From Rhodospirillales bacterium (GTDB lineage Bacteria > Pseudomonadota > Alphaproteobacteria > Micavibrionales > Micavibrionaceae): a stretch of DNA of 64,000 nt. The translations under genes were made by a program, and so were the position numbers. The first letter of the stretch is position 1. Every line of letters starts with the position of its first letter. Shown here piece by piece: positions 35,613 to 44,436 of this stretch. The stretch covers positions 62,001 through 126,000 of the forward strand of contig JACKIP010000004.1 of the NCBI GenBank assembly GCA_020638395.1, written 5' to 3'. Below the pieces are notes generated by a model that saw only the letters and a program-made list of their open reading frames with translations, was not told the DNA's origin and did no database searches.

Positions 35613-36614
35613 TGTTTAGTCCCACGGTGTGATGGTGTATATTATCATGAGTTACCGAAGGAGGAGTTATGGGACAGATTTTGCATGGAAGCGCCAAGAC
35701 AACAGCGGCAGTGCGTCGAGCGATACAACATAGTCAAGAGAGCATGATAGTTCTGGCCGAACGGCATGGGATTAATCCGAAGACGGTTGCCAAATGGCGC
35801 AAACGGGACTTTGTCCATGATGTGGCGATGGGGCCGAAGAAGCCGTCTTCAACGGTTCTGACGGAAGAGGAAGAGATGGCAGCAGTTGCCTTTCGTCGTT
35901 ATACGCTTTTACCATTGGATGATTGTTTGTATGCGTTGCAATCGAGCATTCCTCACCTGACACGCTCGAATTTGCACCGATGTTTCCAAAGGCATGGTAT
36001 ATCAAGGTTGCCAGAGGTCGAGGGGGACAAACCCGCAAAGCAGGCTTTCAAGAAATATCCGATTGGCTACTTTCATATTGATATCGCCGAAGTGCAAACA
36101 GAAGAAGGGAAGCTTTACTTGTTCGTAGCGATCGACCGCACATCAAAGTTTGCCTACGCGGAGTTGCATGAGAAATCAACCCGTATGATTGCCAGAGAAT
36201 TTTTAGAAAACCTTATCAAAGCTGTTCCTTATAAAATCCATACCATTCTGACGGATAACGGTATCCAGTTTGCCAAACGTGAAGGAACCGAGGATTACAG
36301 AGACATTCCATTCGACAGAGTGTGTCTCGTACATAGTATCGACCACCGCCTGACAAAAATTAAACATCCTTGGACAAATGGACAGGTTGAACGGATGAAC
36401 CGGACATTAAAGGATGCCACTGTTAAGAAATATTACTATCAGACCCACAGCCAGCTGAAAGAGCACATGCAAACATTTCTGATGGCTTACAATTTTGCCC
36501 GAAGACTGAAAACTCTCAATGGCCTCACCCCATACGAATACATCTGCAAAATATGGACAAATGAGCCAGATCGCTTTACTATAAACCCATTCCATCACAC
36601 CGTGGGACTAAACA
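35613..36614 (+). mobile_element. IS481-family insertion sequence B
   Basis: A 1002-bp element with terminal repeats TGTTTAGTCCCACGGTGTGA (ending GG) at 35613 and 36614. The same CCTAAC flanks it (35607-35612 and 36615-36620), so it used the same target as element A and lies head to head with it. The ends differ from A at a few bases, so they are different IS types. Confidence 0.88.
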
Positions 36615-36619
36615 CCTAA
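35669..36619 (+). CDS. IS481-family transposase B
   Basis: A 316-aa protein with the same domains as transposase A and clear but incomplete identity. Asp residues are in YFHIDIAEVQTEEGKLYLFV and HTILTDNGIQFA, Glu in WTNGQVERMNRTLKD. GAAGGAGGAG stands five bases before the ATG. The last codons read ACC TAA using the CCTAAC target copy, so the stop is again supplied by the host DNA. All catalytic residues are present. Confidence 0.9.
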   Translation: MGQILHGSAKTTAAVRRAIQHSQESMIVLAERHGINPKTVAKWRKRDFVHDVAMGPKKPSSTVLTEEEEMAAVAFRRYTLLPLDDCLYALQSSIPHLTRSNLHRCFQRHGISRLPEVEGDKPAKQAFKKYPIGYFHIDIAEVQTEEGKLYLFVAIDRTSKFAYAELHEKSTRMIAREFLENLIKAVPYKIHTILTDNGIQFAKREGTEDYRDIPFDRVCLVHSIDHRLTKIKHPWTNGQVERMNRTLKDATVKKYYYQTHSQLKEHMQTFLMAYNFARRLKTLNGLTPYEYICKIWTNEPDRFTINPFHHTVGLNT

Positions 36620-36718
36620 CTCAAACAAACGAACCAGCGCATTAGTAAATCGCGCAGTCGAAAGATCTTCGGGATATGAAGGAACTTGGCCTTCTGGTTT
36701 AGTTGAATCCGTTGTCAT
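36615..36718 (-). pseudogene. N-terminal fragment of the IS-split small gene
   Basis: The minus-strand ATG at 36718 follows AGAGGTG by about six bases and reads MTTDSTKPEGQVPSYPEDLS, then TARFTNALVRLFEL before running into IS481 B. With the three elements removed it continues in frame into the fragment at 33614-33771. The good start signal suggests recent loss or a tail-truncated product. Confidence 0.75.
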
Positions 36719-36784
36719 TTTACACACCTCTTTAAGTTTATTTTAAATAATCTATTTCAATAAAAATAAAAATGCAAGTTTAAT

Positions 36785-36905
36785 ATATAGAAACCTCTGC
36801 AAAAGCCCGGACTCGTCATCCTGAGCCGCAGGCGAAGGATCTTGACCTGTTGATAAAAAAGATTCTTTGCTCCGCGCAGAATGGCGGTTTTGTAAAATTA
36901 CAACC
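36785..36905. repeat. CGTCATCCTGAGC-type palindromic repeat, copy 2
   Basis: CTCGTCATCCTGAGCCGCAG then GCGAAGGATCTTGACCTGTT, a GATAAAAAAGATTCTTTGC loop side and GCAGAATGGCGG. It corresponds to 6331-6466 with diverged outer ends (CCTCTGCAAAAGCC here). It lies downstream of ppdK on its strand and upstream 70 bp of repeats is AT-rich without genes. Confidence 0.6.
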
Positions 36906-36923
36906 TTCTATTGCCTGACCTTG

Positions 36924-39605
36924 TCAAACCGCCGCGATGCGCTTTGAGACGGAGGGCGGGTGCGCCTCTTCTGCGAGACGGGCGCGGATGCTGGCTTGCG
37001 CTGCGGACAGGCGGGCAATCGGAACCCGATACGGCGAGCAGGACACATAATCCAGACCGACCCGGTCAAAGAACCGGATAGAGGCCGGGTCTCCGCCATG
37101 CTCTCCGCAAACGCCCAGCTTGATACCGGGATTGACAGACGATCCTTTTTCGACCGCAATTTCGACCAGCTTGCCAACGCCGTCAATATCAAGAGTCGCG
37201 AACGGGTCACGCTCGAAAACCCCCTGCTCCAGATAGGCCGGCATAAAGTGACCGGAATCATCCCGGCTAAGCCCCAGAGCGGTCTGGGTCAGGTCATTCG
37301 TTCCAAAGCTGAAGAAGGCCGCATGTTGTGCCAGTTCATCGGCGCAAAGGGCCGCGCGCGGCAGTTCGATCATCGTGCCAATGATATACGCCACCGAGCT
37401 GCCCTGCTCCTCAAATATTTCCTGCGCCACCAGCTCGATTTTCTCTTTGAGGATGTCGAGTTCCTGTGCCGTTGCCGCCAGCGGAATCATGACCTCCGGA
37501 TGAACCGTCACGCCCTCTTTTTGAACCGATAATGCCGCTTCAAAAATGGCGCGCACCTGCATCTCATAGATTGCCGGGAAGGTCAGCCCTAGGCGGCAGC
37601 CCCGGTGCCCCAGCATGGGATTGAATTCGTGCAGATCCTGCACGCGGGTGCGGATATGCTTGAATTCCAGCCCGGTTTCCTTGGCAAATTCTTCCATATC
37701 ATGCGTTCCGTGCGGCAAAAACTCGTGCAAAGGCGGGTCAAGCAGGCGGATTGTCACCGGCAGCCCGTCCATAATCCGGAATAACTCGATAAAATCCTGC
37801 CTCTGCTCCGGAAGGAGGTGCGCGAGCGCTTCGGCGCGTGTCTGATCGTCTGTAGCCAGAATCATTTCCCGCACCCGGCGAATACGGGAGGGATCAAAAA
37901 ACATATGCTCGGTCCGGCACAGGCCAATGCCTTCCGCTCCGAACAAAATCGCCATTTGCGCATCTTTCGGCGTTTCCGCATTGGTCCGGACTTTCATCCG
38001 GCGGCGCTCATCCGCCCAACGCATGACCGTTTCAAAATCATCCGACAACTCGGTCGCAACCACAGGAACCTTCCCGTAATAGACCAGTCCTGTGCTGCCG
38101 TCGATGGTAATAATGTCGCCTTCATTCAGTACAAAATCCCCGACCCGCATCACTTTTTCCTTCAGGTCGATAATCAGGGACCCGGCGCCGCTCACACACG
38201 GCTTGCCCATACCGCGGGCCACAACCGCCGCATGAGAGGTCATCCCGCCCCGCGCTGTCAGAATGCCCTTGGCCGCGTGCATGCCATGAATATCTTCCGG
38301 GCTGGTCTCAATCCGGCACAAAATCACAGCTTTTCCGTCTTTTGCCTTGGCTTCGGCATCATCTGCGGTAAACACAATTTCTCCGCAGGCCGCTCCGGGA
38401 GAGGCCTCCAGCCCTTTTCCAATCACCGTTTTGTCCGCTTTCGGGTCCAGTGTCGGGTGTAATAGCTGGTCAAGCTGCTGCGGCTCCAGCCGTAGCAGGG
38501 CTTCATCACGGGTAATCATTCCCTCCTCAACCAGCGCAACAGCCACCTTGAGCGCTGCCGCCGCCGTCCGTTTAGCGGCGCGGGTTTGCAACATATACAG
38601 TTTGTTCTGCTGAATGGTGAATTCGATATCCTGCACATCGCGGAAATGCTGTTCCAGCTTTTGCCGCACATCCAGCAATTCGGCATAAGCCTGTGGCATT
38701 TCTTCGGCCAGTTCGGAAATCGGTTGCGGCGTACGGGTTCCGGCCACCACGTCTTCTCCCTGCGCATTTATCAGATATTCCCCGTAGAAAATGTTCTCTC
38801 CGGTCGCCGGATCACGAGTGAATGCAACGCCGGTTCCGCAGTCATCCCCGCGATTGCCAAAAACCATCGCCTGCACATTGACTGCCGTGCCCAGATCGGG
38901 GCTGATGTCATGGATCATCCGATAGGTCGCGGCCCGCGGGGTCATCCATGAATCAAAGACCGCGTGGATTGCCCCCCAAAGCTGCGCCTGCGGATCTGTC
39001 GGAAAATCCATACCGCTGACGTCTTTCACCAACTGCTTATATTCATAGACAATCTCTTTCCATCCTTCCGCCGACACATCCGCATCCCGCAGAATTTTAA
39101 AGGTGTCCTTGTAGCGTTCGAGAATTTCTTCAAACTCGAAGCCTTGCACGCCCATGACCACATCGCCGTACATCTGAATAAACCGGCGGTAGCTATCCCA
39201 TGCAAAGCGCTCATCTCCGGCCAGTCGGGCCAGCCCGGCCACGGTCTCCTCATTCAATCCCAGATTTAACACCGTATCCATCATTCCCGGCATGGAGACC
39301 GGGGCTCCGGAGCGCACAGAGACCAGCAACGGCCGGGCCGGATCGCCAAACGTCAGCCCCATTTTTTCTTCCAGCATCCGCAGAGCGTCGGCGGCCTGTG
39401 CCTTCAGCTCCTTAGGATAAGAACGGTCATGGTGATAAAACCAGGTGCAAACTTCGGTCGTGATGGTAAAGCCGGGCGGGACCGGTAGTTTTAAATTAGC
39501 CATTTCAGCCAGATTTGCGCCTTTTCCGCCCAACAGGGATTTCATCCCCGCATCCCCTTCGGTTTCTCCTTCGCCGCCGCCAAAGGCATAAACCCATTTA
39601 CTCAT
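36924..39605 (-). CDS. ppdK: Pyruvate, phosphate dikinase
   Basis: Interconverts pyruvate, ATP and Pi with PEP, AMP and PPi. The 893-aa protein has an N-terminal ATP-grasp domain (LLGGKGANLAEMANLKLPVP; SGAPVSMPGMMDTVLNLG), the phosphohistidine swivel domain (LTARGGMTSHAAVVARGMGK, His), and a PEP-binding TIM barrel ending with NPGIKLGVCGEHGGDP (Cys). The start at 39605 follows AAGGAG by seven bases; ten extra upstream codons in frame look spurious. Together with pyk in this window it gives both directions at the PEP-pyruvate node. Confidence 0.96.
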   Translation of the reverse strand: MSKWVYAFGGGEGETEGDAGMKSLLGGKGANLAEMANLKLPVPPGFTITTEVCTWFYHHDRSYPKELKAQAADALRMLEEKMGLTFGDPARPLLVSVRSGAPVSMPGMMDTVLNLGLNEETVAGLARLAGDERFAWDSYRRFIQMYGDVVMGVQGFEFEEILERYKDTFKILRDADVSAEGWKEIVYEYKQLVKDVSGMDFPTDPQAQLWGAIHAVFDSWMTPRAATYRMIHDISPDLGTAVNVQAMVFGNRGDDCGTGVAFTRDPATGENIFYGEYLINAQGEDVVAGTRTPQPISELAEEMPQAYAELLDVRQKLEQHFRDVQDIEFTIQQNKLYMLQTRAAKRTAAAALKVAVALVEEGMITRDEALLRLEPQQLDQLLHPTLDPKADKTVIGKGLEASPGAACGEIVFTADDAEAKAKDGKAVILCRIETSPEDIHGMHAAKGILTARGGMTSHAAVVARGMGKPCVSGAGSLIIDLKEKVMRVGDFVLNEGDIITIDGSTGLVYYGKVPVVATELSDDFETVMRWADERRRMKVRTNAETPKDAQMAILFGAEGIGLCRTEHMFFDPSRIRRVREMILATDDQTRAEALAHLLPEQRQDFIELFRIMDGLPVTIRLLDPPLHEFLPHGTHDMEEFAKETGLEFKHIRTRVQDLHEFNPMLGHRGCRLGLTFPAIYEMQVRAIFEAALSVQKEGVTVHPEVMIPLAATAQELDILKEKIELVAQEIFEEQGSSVAYIIGTMIELPRAALCADELAQHAAFFSFGTNDLTQTALGLSRDDSGHFMPAYLEQGVFERDPFATLDIDGVGKLVEIAVEKGSSVNPGIKLGVCGEHGGDPASIRFFDRVGLDYVSCSPYRVPIARLSAAQASIRARLAEEAHPPSVSKRIAAV

Positions 39606-39705
39606 TTGATCGCTCCTTATTTTTGCTTTGCACAATAAAAGTCTAGCAGGTTTTATCTTAAAAAAACCACAACAAGTATTGAAAAAGAAACAGGCAGGGT
39701 ATGCG

Positions 39706-40230
39706 TCACATGGGAAGGTCTTTTATCAGCATCAGACATAGCTCCTCATCTACAGGACGAAGCTGTCCGGTGGGGACCGCTTCGCGGTCATATGTCACGC
39801 CGAAACCATCCGGGATATAGCCCAAAGAGATATAAAGACGCTGGGCCGGGCCGAAACTTCTGGTCAGTCCAAAGCTGATTCCGATCTGGGTTTTTCCAGC
39901 CTCAAGCGACAGGGCCTCACACGTCTTTATCAGAGAGGTTGCAATCCCCTGCCTGCGAAATGCCGGCAAAACGTTCAAATCCTGAATTTCCGGGATATCA
40001 AGCTGCTGGTACACCCGGTATTTCGGGGACCAGTTCAGCAGAGCATAGCCCGCAATTTCATGGCCTGCGGTAAGGGCCAGACAGACGGTTAATTCATCCA
40101 GTTCCATCCGGGACAAACACTGCGCCCAGTAATCCGCATCCCGTGCTGCATAATTATTGTGTGCGGCCTCTTTTACCGCCTCCAGCTCGGACAACTCAGC
40201 CAGCCGGATTATGATTTCATCTGCACTCAT
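39706..40230 (-). CDS. GNAT-family N-acetyltransferase
   Basis: A 174-aa member of the GNAT fold. The acetyl-CoA loop is in VLPAFRRQGIATSLIKTCEA (Arg/Gln-x-x-Gly-x-Ala form), preceded by DIPEIQDLNVLP and followed by YISLGYIPDGFGVTYD near the end, the usual C-terminal strand. Substrate is not predictable. It stands alone between ppdK on the same strand and the divergent dsbB. Confidence 0.85.
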   Translation of the reverse strand: MSADEIIIRLAELSELEAVKEAAHNNYAARDADYWAQCLSRMELDELTVCLALTAGHEIAGYALLNWSPKYRVYQQLDIPEIQDLNVLPAFRRQGIATSLIKTCEALSLEAGKTQIGISFGLTRSFGPAQRLYISLGYIPDGFGVTYDREAVPTGQLRPVDEELCLMLIKDLPM

Positions 40231-40317
40231 GGGTTGGGTGTACCATATTGTAAAAAAATCGCGAAGTTTTTATTGTCGAGCTATCGCCTTCCCCCTTGAG
40301 TATGCTACATAATTCCT

Positions 40318-40845
40318 ATGAAATCCCTTCTTGCTTTTTTCTTTCAGCCCAAAATATTCAGCCTGTGCGTCGCTCTGTTTTCGGTTGCGGCGCTGGCAAT
40401 GGCCCTGACCGCCGAATATGGGTTCGGATTAAAACCCTGCGTACTCTGTCTTTACCAGCGCATTCCATTTGCAACCAATGCAGTGCTGGGGGCCCTTGCC
40501 CTTTTATTTCTGACGAACAAAAACGCCCGCGCCGGAGCGCTGACCCTGACCCTTGCCGGGCTTGTTTTCCTCGCGAATAGCGCTCTTGCCTTTTACCACG
40601 TCGGGGTGGAGCAGCACTGGTGGGTATCCGTCCTTGAGGGCTGTGCATTTGATCCGACAAAACTGCGTGAAGCGGTCTATGAACCGCCGGTCCGCTGCGA
40701 CCAGATTCCCTGGGAGCTCTTCGGGATTTCGATGGCGGGCTATAATGTGATCGTCTGCGCCCTTGCCGGGGTCATCTGCACCTGGTTTGGAATATCCCTC
40801 AAGCGCAAAACGACTCAGCCTTCATCCAGTTCACTATCCCAGTAA
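40318..40845 (+). CDS. dsbB: Disulfide bond formation protein B
   Basis: Inner-membrane quinone reductase that re-oxidises DsbA. The 175-aa protein has four membrane helices and the two required Cys pairs: CVLC in GLKPCVLCLYQRIPF in the first periplasmic loop, and a more distant pair, GCAFDP and VRCDQIPW, in the second. Length and topology match. The dsbA partner is not in the window. Its end overlaps the convergent HNH gene by about 30 bases. Confidence 0.92.
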   Translation: MKSLLAFFFQPKIFSLCVALFSVAALAMALTAEYGFGLKPCVLCLYQRIPFATNAVLGALALLFLTNKNARAGALTLTLAGLVFLANSALAFYHVGVEQHWWVSVLEGCAFDPTKLREAVYEPPVRCDQIPWELFGISMAGYNVIVCALAGVICTWFGISLKRKTTQPSSSSLSQ

Positions 40846-41414
40846 AGAAAATCCCCCCAACTTTTATGTAGGAAGTTCGGGGGGAATTTGCGGCCATATT
40901 CGTGAAGCTGGTAGGGAGTGGGTTCCTGCGGCTCAAGCCTCGGATACATATGACATTCGTGCGGCATCTTACTGCCTTTCCTGACGTTGCACGCCCGGCA
41001 GGCCGTGACGATGTTTTCCCATGTTGTCCGCCCGCCGCGACTGCGGGGAATCACATGGTCAAAAGTCAGCTCATGCGTTTTAAAAATATTCATGCAATAC
41101 TGGCAATGCCAGTTATCGCGCAGAAAGACGTTAAAGCGCGTAAACGCCGGACGCCGCGCCACTGGCACATACTCCTTCAGAGCCAGAACACTGGGTAGGC
41201 GAATTTCCTGTGTCGGAGAGCGCACAACCCGCTCATATTCCGAAACAATAGTCACAGAGTCTCGAAACACAGCTTTGACCGCATCCTGCCACGACCATGT
41301 TGAAAGAGGAAAGTAGCTTAAAGGGCGAAAATCAGCATTCAGAATAAGAGCCGGGCATTGATCCAAAGGCAGATCAGGCGCAAGATCGGTAAAATCGACT
41401 GGGCCGTGCATCAT
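40815..41414 (-). CDS. HNH endonuclease family protein
   Basis: A 199-aa protein with an HNH domain (about residues 95-150): CQYCMNIFKTHELTFDHVIP, then GGRTTWENIVTACRACNVRK. It has two CxxC zinc pairs and the HNH His in DHVIP. This single-gene HNH type is widespread in alphaproteobacteria and its function is unknown. The start at 41414 follows GGAGG by eight bases; an earlier TTG-initiated frame is less likely. Its 3' end overlaps dsbB by about 30 bp, tail to tail. Confidence 0.85.
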   Translation of the reverse strand: MMHGPVDFTDLAPDLPLDQCPALILNADFRPLSYFPLSTWSWQDAVKAVFRDSVTIVSEYERVVRSPTQEIRLPSVLALKEYVPVARRPAFTRFNVFLRDNWHCQYCMNIFKTHELTFDHVIPRSRGGRTTWENIVTACRACNVRKGSKMPHECHMYPRLEPQEPTPYQLHEYGRKFPPNFLHKSWGDFLYWDSELDEG

Positions 41415-41651
41415 AAAAAAATCCTCCATCTTTTTTGCACGCAAATAAGAGCCGGAGGCTTCGTCATTTTTTCGAGAAACAGCGAGAAGCCCCGCGATTC
41501 TTAGGTTCAGTATAACATATTTTTATAATTTTTGGGAAAAATCCTTACCCCAGCCGCGACTCCAAATTCAGGGTAACAAAACCAGCGGCTTCTTTGAGTT
41601 CCAAGCGATCTATAAGATAAATGCTCGTCAAATAAAATATTTGCAAATAAT

Positions 41652-41694
41652 ATATATTTAAAGTATATATTTAACATATATACTTTAAATATAT
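41652..41694 (+). promoter_or_regulatory. Perfect 19-bp inverted repeat upstream of an AT-rich gene pair
   Basis: ATATATTTAAAGTATATAT (41652-41670) and its exact complement (41676-41694) are separated by TTAAC. The right arm ends 14 bases before the start at 41708 and right beside its GGAG. It could be the operator of the downstream XRE regulator, or an RNA hairpin that holds the ribosome-binding site. Confidence 0.6.
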
Positions 41695-41707
41695 TATGGA
41701 GAATGTG

Positions 41708-42238
41708 ATGTTAAACTTTGACAAGAAATATATATTCGGATTAGGGGCTGCGTGGGCTCTTGCCACATCATCAATGTTTATGGGTAAGGAACCTACACCT
41801 GCGCCGACCATAATTCCTGATCCAACACGACCAATGACCATTCATCGCGAAATGCTAGAAAGATATCCTGAGTATGCCGCACGATTAAAGCAATTAGGTG
41901 TGGATTATCAAAGACCAAATATGATTGAAGCCAATTCTTATCAAAGAGATAAATCTCAGGCGAATAGCATTACATATCGTATAGGAGCGTGCAGAAATTT
42001 GAGATCAGACTGGAAAGAAAGCCTTATGAACTCCTTTCCCGGTGAACGTGGCGATATGAAATATGCCAGATATATTGCCGGTGTTCCGTCATCGCCGGAA
42101 GATCATATTACAGGAAATATACCCGGACATATCGGTGTAAATATGCCTGGGGGAAACACATTCCTGATAAATGCTTCTGGGTTTAAAAAAGGCGTGTATG
42201 ATACAACCTATATTTCAATAGAGTGTGAAAGCTCCTAG
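41708..42238 (+). CDS. Hypothetical protein, possibly exported
   Basis: A 176-aa protein from the ATG at 41708, chosen because GGAG (41699-41702) is five bases ahead; the ATG at 41696 has none. The N-terminus (FDKKYIFGLGAAWALATSSM) looks like a signal or membrane segment. The rest has a Pro-rich start and a compact C-terminal domain with three Cys. No family recognised. Codon use is AT-rich compared with neighbours, and the gene is likely cotranscribed with the XRE regulator behind it; together they look horizontally acquired. Confidence 0.5.
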   Translation: MLNFDKKYIFGLGAAWALATSSMFMGKEPTPAPTIIPDPTRPMTIHREMLERYPEYAARLKQLGVDYQRPNMIEANSYQRDKSQANSITYRIGACRNLRSDWKESLMNSFPGERGDMKYARYIAGVPSSPEDHITGNIPGHIGVNMPGGNTFLINASGFKKGVYDTTYISIECESS

Positions 42239-42257
42239 AAAATTATTTTATACCTCC

Positions 42258-42938
42258 ATGATTACACTCATACAAATTAAAGCAGCGCGTGCATTACTCA
42301 GTTGGACTCAAGAGAATTTAGCTCAAGCAGCAAGGTTGTCTTTGCCTGCCATCAATAATCTTGAACGTGGTTTGACGACACCTCGACGAGAAACACTTAT
42401 TTCAATAGAGAATGCTCTTACCCAAGCCGGCATAGATTTCATAGACCAGCGCGGCGTTAAACTTCGCCCGCCGGAACTTGAAACACAAATTATTGAAGGG
42501 CCGGATTGGCTAAAAAAATATGATGACATAATTATATCCCACATGAATGGGCCGGATGATGAAATATGCCAATTTTCCTGTGATGAAAGGCTATGGATGA
42601 CGTATGGAGGAACAACAAACCATCATTACATTGTTCATCGCAATAGGGTTCATTTTAAAGAACGAATTCTTGTACCTCAGAACCAAAGTTTTGTGACGAA
42701 TCTTCAAAGTGTATATCGCTATCATAACGACCAACTCTTTAAGGACGTGAGTTGGCAGGTGTTTGGACCTTATGTTTCGCAAATTGTTTGGAGAAGACAA
42801 CAAATTATATTAACCCGTTCAGTTGCTTTAGCTGAGGCACAACTTGCTATTTTTAACGAACTTTGGGGATCTGCAAAAAATTTTACGGATGCTCAATGGA
42901 ATAAGCTGGAAAAATGGAAAAGCCCAACAACTACCTAA
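42258..42938 (+). CDS. XRE-family regulator with C-terminal sensor-like part
   Basis: A 226-aa protein with an N-terminal Cro/CI helix-turn-helix (about 5-60): ITLIQIKAARALLSWTQENL, then AQAARLSLPAINNLERG and a conserved ALTQAGIDF turn seen in a common alphaproteobacterial HTH type. Residues 75-226 form an extra domain of unknown role. I take the ATG at 42258; the GTG at 42225 would overlap the previous gene. AT-rich, in the island behind the large inverted repeat, which it may bind (inference). Confidence 0.75.
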   Translation: MITLIQIKAARALLSWTQENLAQAARLSLPAINNLERGLTTPRRETLISIENALTQAGIDFIDQRGVKLRPPELETQIIEGPDWLKKYDDIIISHMNGPDDEICQFSCDERLWMTYGGTTNHHYIVHRNRVHFKERILVPQNQSFVTNLQSVYRYHNDQLFKDVSWQVFGPYVSQIVWRRQQIILTRSVALAEAQLAIFNELWGSAKNFTDAQWNKLEKWKSPTTT

Positions 42939-42950
42939 ACCCCATCCCTA

Positions 42951-43592
42951 CTATCCCAGCCGCCGTTTCAGAAATTCCCCACCGGTTTTCAGCCCCGACT
43001 CGTCAATGCCGTGCGGCAATCCCGGCACCTTCAGAGAGCTGACCGTATAACCGTGCCCTTTCAACCAGCCGAGCGCCGCATCATGGGCAGCAACCGGAAT
43101 AACCGGATCTGACAGGCCATGCACCAAACAAATTTCAGGTTTCGGATAGTGCTCTGGCAAATCGTCAGACGGCCCCAGCAAAGCCCCGGAATATCCCAGA
43201 ATTCCGGCCAAAGCCTCCGTTTGGCGCAATCCGACATATAAAGACATCATCATGCCTTGTGAAAAGCCCATCAGAACTGTTTTTTCGGGGGGAATTTGAT
43301 ATTTGGCTCTTTGATCAGACAGAAACGCCTCCAAAGGCCCGGCGGCCTGTTCAATTCCGTCCTGCATGGCACGCTCCGACCAATCCCCCAGCGAAAACCA
43401 CTGAAACCCGGCCGCATTCATATCGCAAACTTCCGGGGCCTCCGGGCAGATAAACAATGTCTGAGGCAAGGATTGCGCCCATTCTTCCGCAATCGGCAAC
43501 AAATCCTGCCCATTCGCGCCCCAGCCATGCAGCAAAAAAACCAAAGATGACGGCGCGGTGTCCGGATGGGCGGAGATTGTAAAAAATTTCAT
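42951..43592 (-). CDS. Alpha/beta hydrolase of the carboxylesterase/phospholipase family
   Basis: A 213-aa cytoplasmic serine hydrolase of the Abhydrolase_2 group. It has VFLLHGWGANGQDLLPIA, the nucleophile Ser111 in LMGFSQGMMMSLYVG, Asp near 163 (VHGLSDPVIPV) and His near 196 (VPGLPHGID). Substrates are usually short esters or lysophospholipids. The ATG at 43592 is preferred: an upstream in-frame ATG at 43685 is one base from the start of the divergent gene and adds an odd hydrophobic stretch. Confidence 0.85.
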   Translation of the reverse strand: MKFFTISAHPDTAPSSLVFLLHGWGANGQDLLPIAEEWAQSLPQTLFICPEAPEVCDMNAAGFQWFSLGDWSERAMQDGIEQAAGPLEAFLSDQRAKYQIPPEKTVLMGFSQGMMMSLYVGLRQTEALAGILGYSGALLGPSDDLPEHYPKPEICLVHGLSDPVIPVAAHDAALGWLKGHGYTVSSLKVPGLPHGIDESGLKTGGEFLKRRLG

Positions 43593-43686
43593 GAAAACAC
43601 CATATATGAAAGAGAACAATCTTGCCAAGACATAGAATAAAAGCTTACGATAACGGGAAGTTATAATAGAAACGGCAAGCCTCATA

Positions 43687-44340
43687 ATGTCTTACCTCTG
43701 GTTATTAGTGTATATTTTATTCGTCATTTTTATTTTGACGTTCTTTTTCTGGAATACTGTTATTTTGTTCCGGCAAAAGCAGGCCTGGCAAACTTTTGCA
43801 AAAAAACACGATCTTTTATACCGCAAAGGCAAGCTTTTGGAGGCGTCCGCAGTTGAAGGAAATTACAAAAAGAACCGCATCGGTCTGTTTTCGGAAGGGA
43901 GAGCCGACGAGTCCAGCCGTGGAGTGACGCGATATCGCACTGTGATTGAAGTGGTTATGGGACACCGCATGCCCTGCACCGGAGCCTTGGGCAATGTCGA
44001 AAGTATGCGGATTATCGAATCTCTTAACTTTGGCACGACTTTTCACCCGGAAGATGGGCACTGGGATAAAAATCACCTGATTACGTGTGCAGACCGTGAT
44101 TTTATTAAGGAATACCTGACCCCGAAACGGCTGGAGCGGCTGAACGGCTTTTTCGCCATGAAAAACGCCGCGGCCATGATGGTTTTTGATAAGCAGGACG
44201 CGTTCCTGCGGATTGAAACGCCGGACCCGATGACCGACCCGCAAAAAATTCAGGCTCTGATGGACAAGCTGGTTGCTCTGAATGAAGAGCTGAAGCTGAC
44301 GGACACCGAAGAGAAAAAATGGGTTCCTTCCAAAATATAA
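43687..44340 (+). CDS. Single-helix membrane protein of unknown function
   Basis: A 217-aa protein with a strong N-terminal helix (LWLLVYILFVIFILTFFFWN) and a cytoplasmic-looking domain of mixed alpha/beta type (AKKHDLLYRKGKLLEASAVE; PEDGHWDKNHLITCADRDF). No named family recognised. A palindromic repeat starts on the base after the stop and may end its transcript. Confidence 0.6.
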   Translation: MSYLWLLVYILFVIFILTFFFWNTVILFRQKQAWQTFAKKHDLLYRKGKLLEASAVEGNYKKNRIGLFSEGRADESSRGVTRYRTVIEVVMGHRMPCTGALGNVESMRIIESLNFGTTFHPEDGHWDKNHLITCADRDFIKEYLTPKRLERLNGFFAMKNAAAMMVFDKQDAFLRIETPDPMTDPQKIQALMDKLVALNEELKLTDTEEKKWVPSKI

Positions 44341-44436
44341 GAGCGTTGATCGTTTAGCCTGAGTTGCGTTGCTGCGCTCCTCACGTAGGTACATCTACGC
44401 TTCGTCGCTTGCGCCTGATTTAACCTAAACGCTCTT
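44341..44436. repeat. Large palindromic repeat (gatcgtttagcc type)
   Basis: The arms GAGCGTT (44341-44347) and AACGCTC (44428-44434) lie at the ends, with CCTGA/TCAGG inside in imperfect pairing and a central CGTAG...CTACG hairpin. The word TTGATCGTTTAGCC also lies at 6470-6483 over the zapE stop. It separates convergent genes and may be a two-way terminator. Confidence 0.6.

Noticed and set aside
34596..36620. Three evenly spaced CCTAAC copies as a possible CRISPR-like or tandem array
   Set aside because: They are target duplications of two IS481 elements about 1 kb each.
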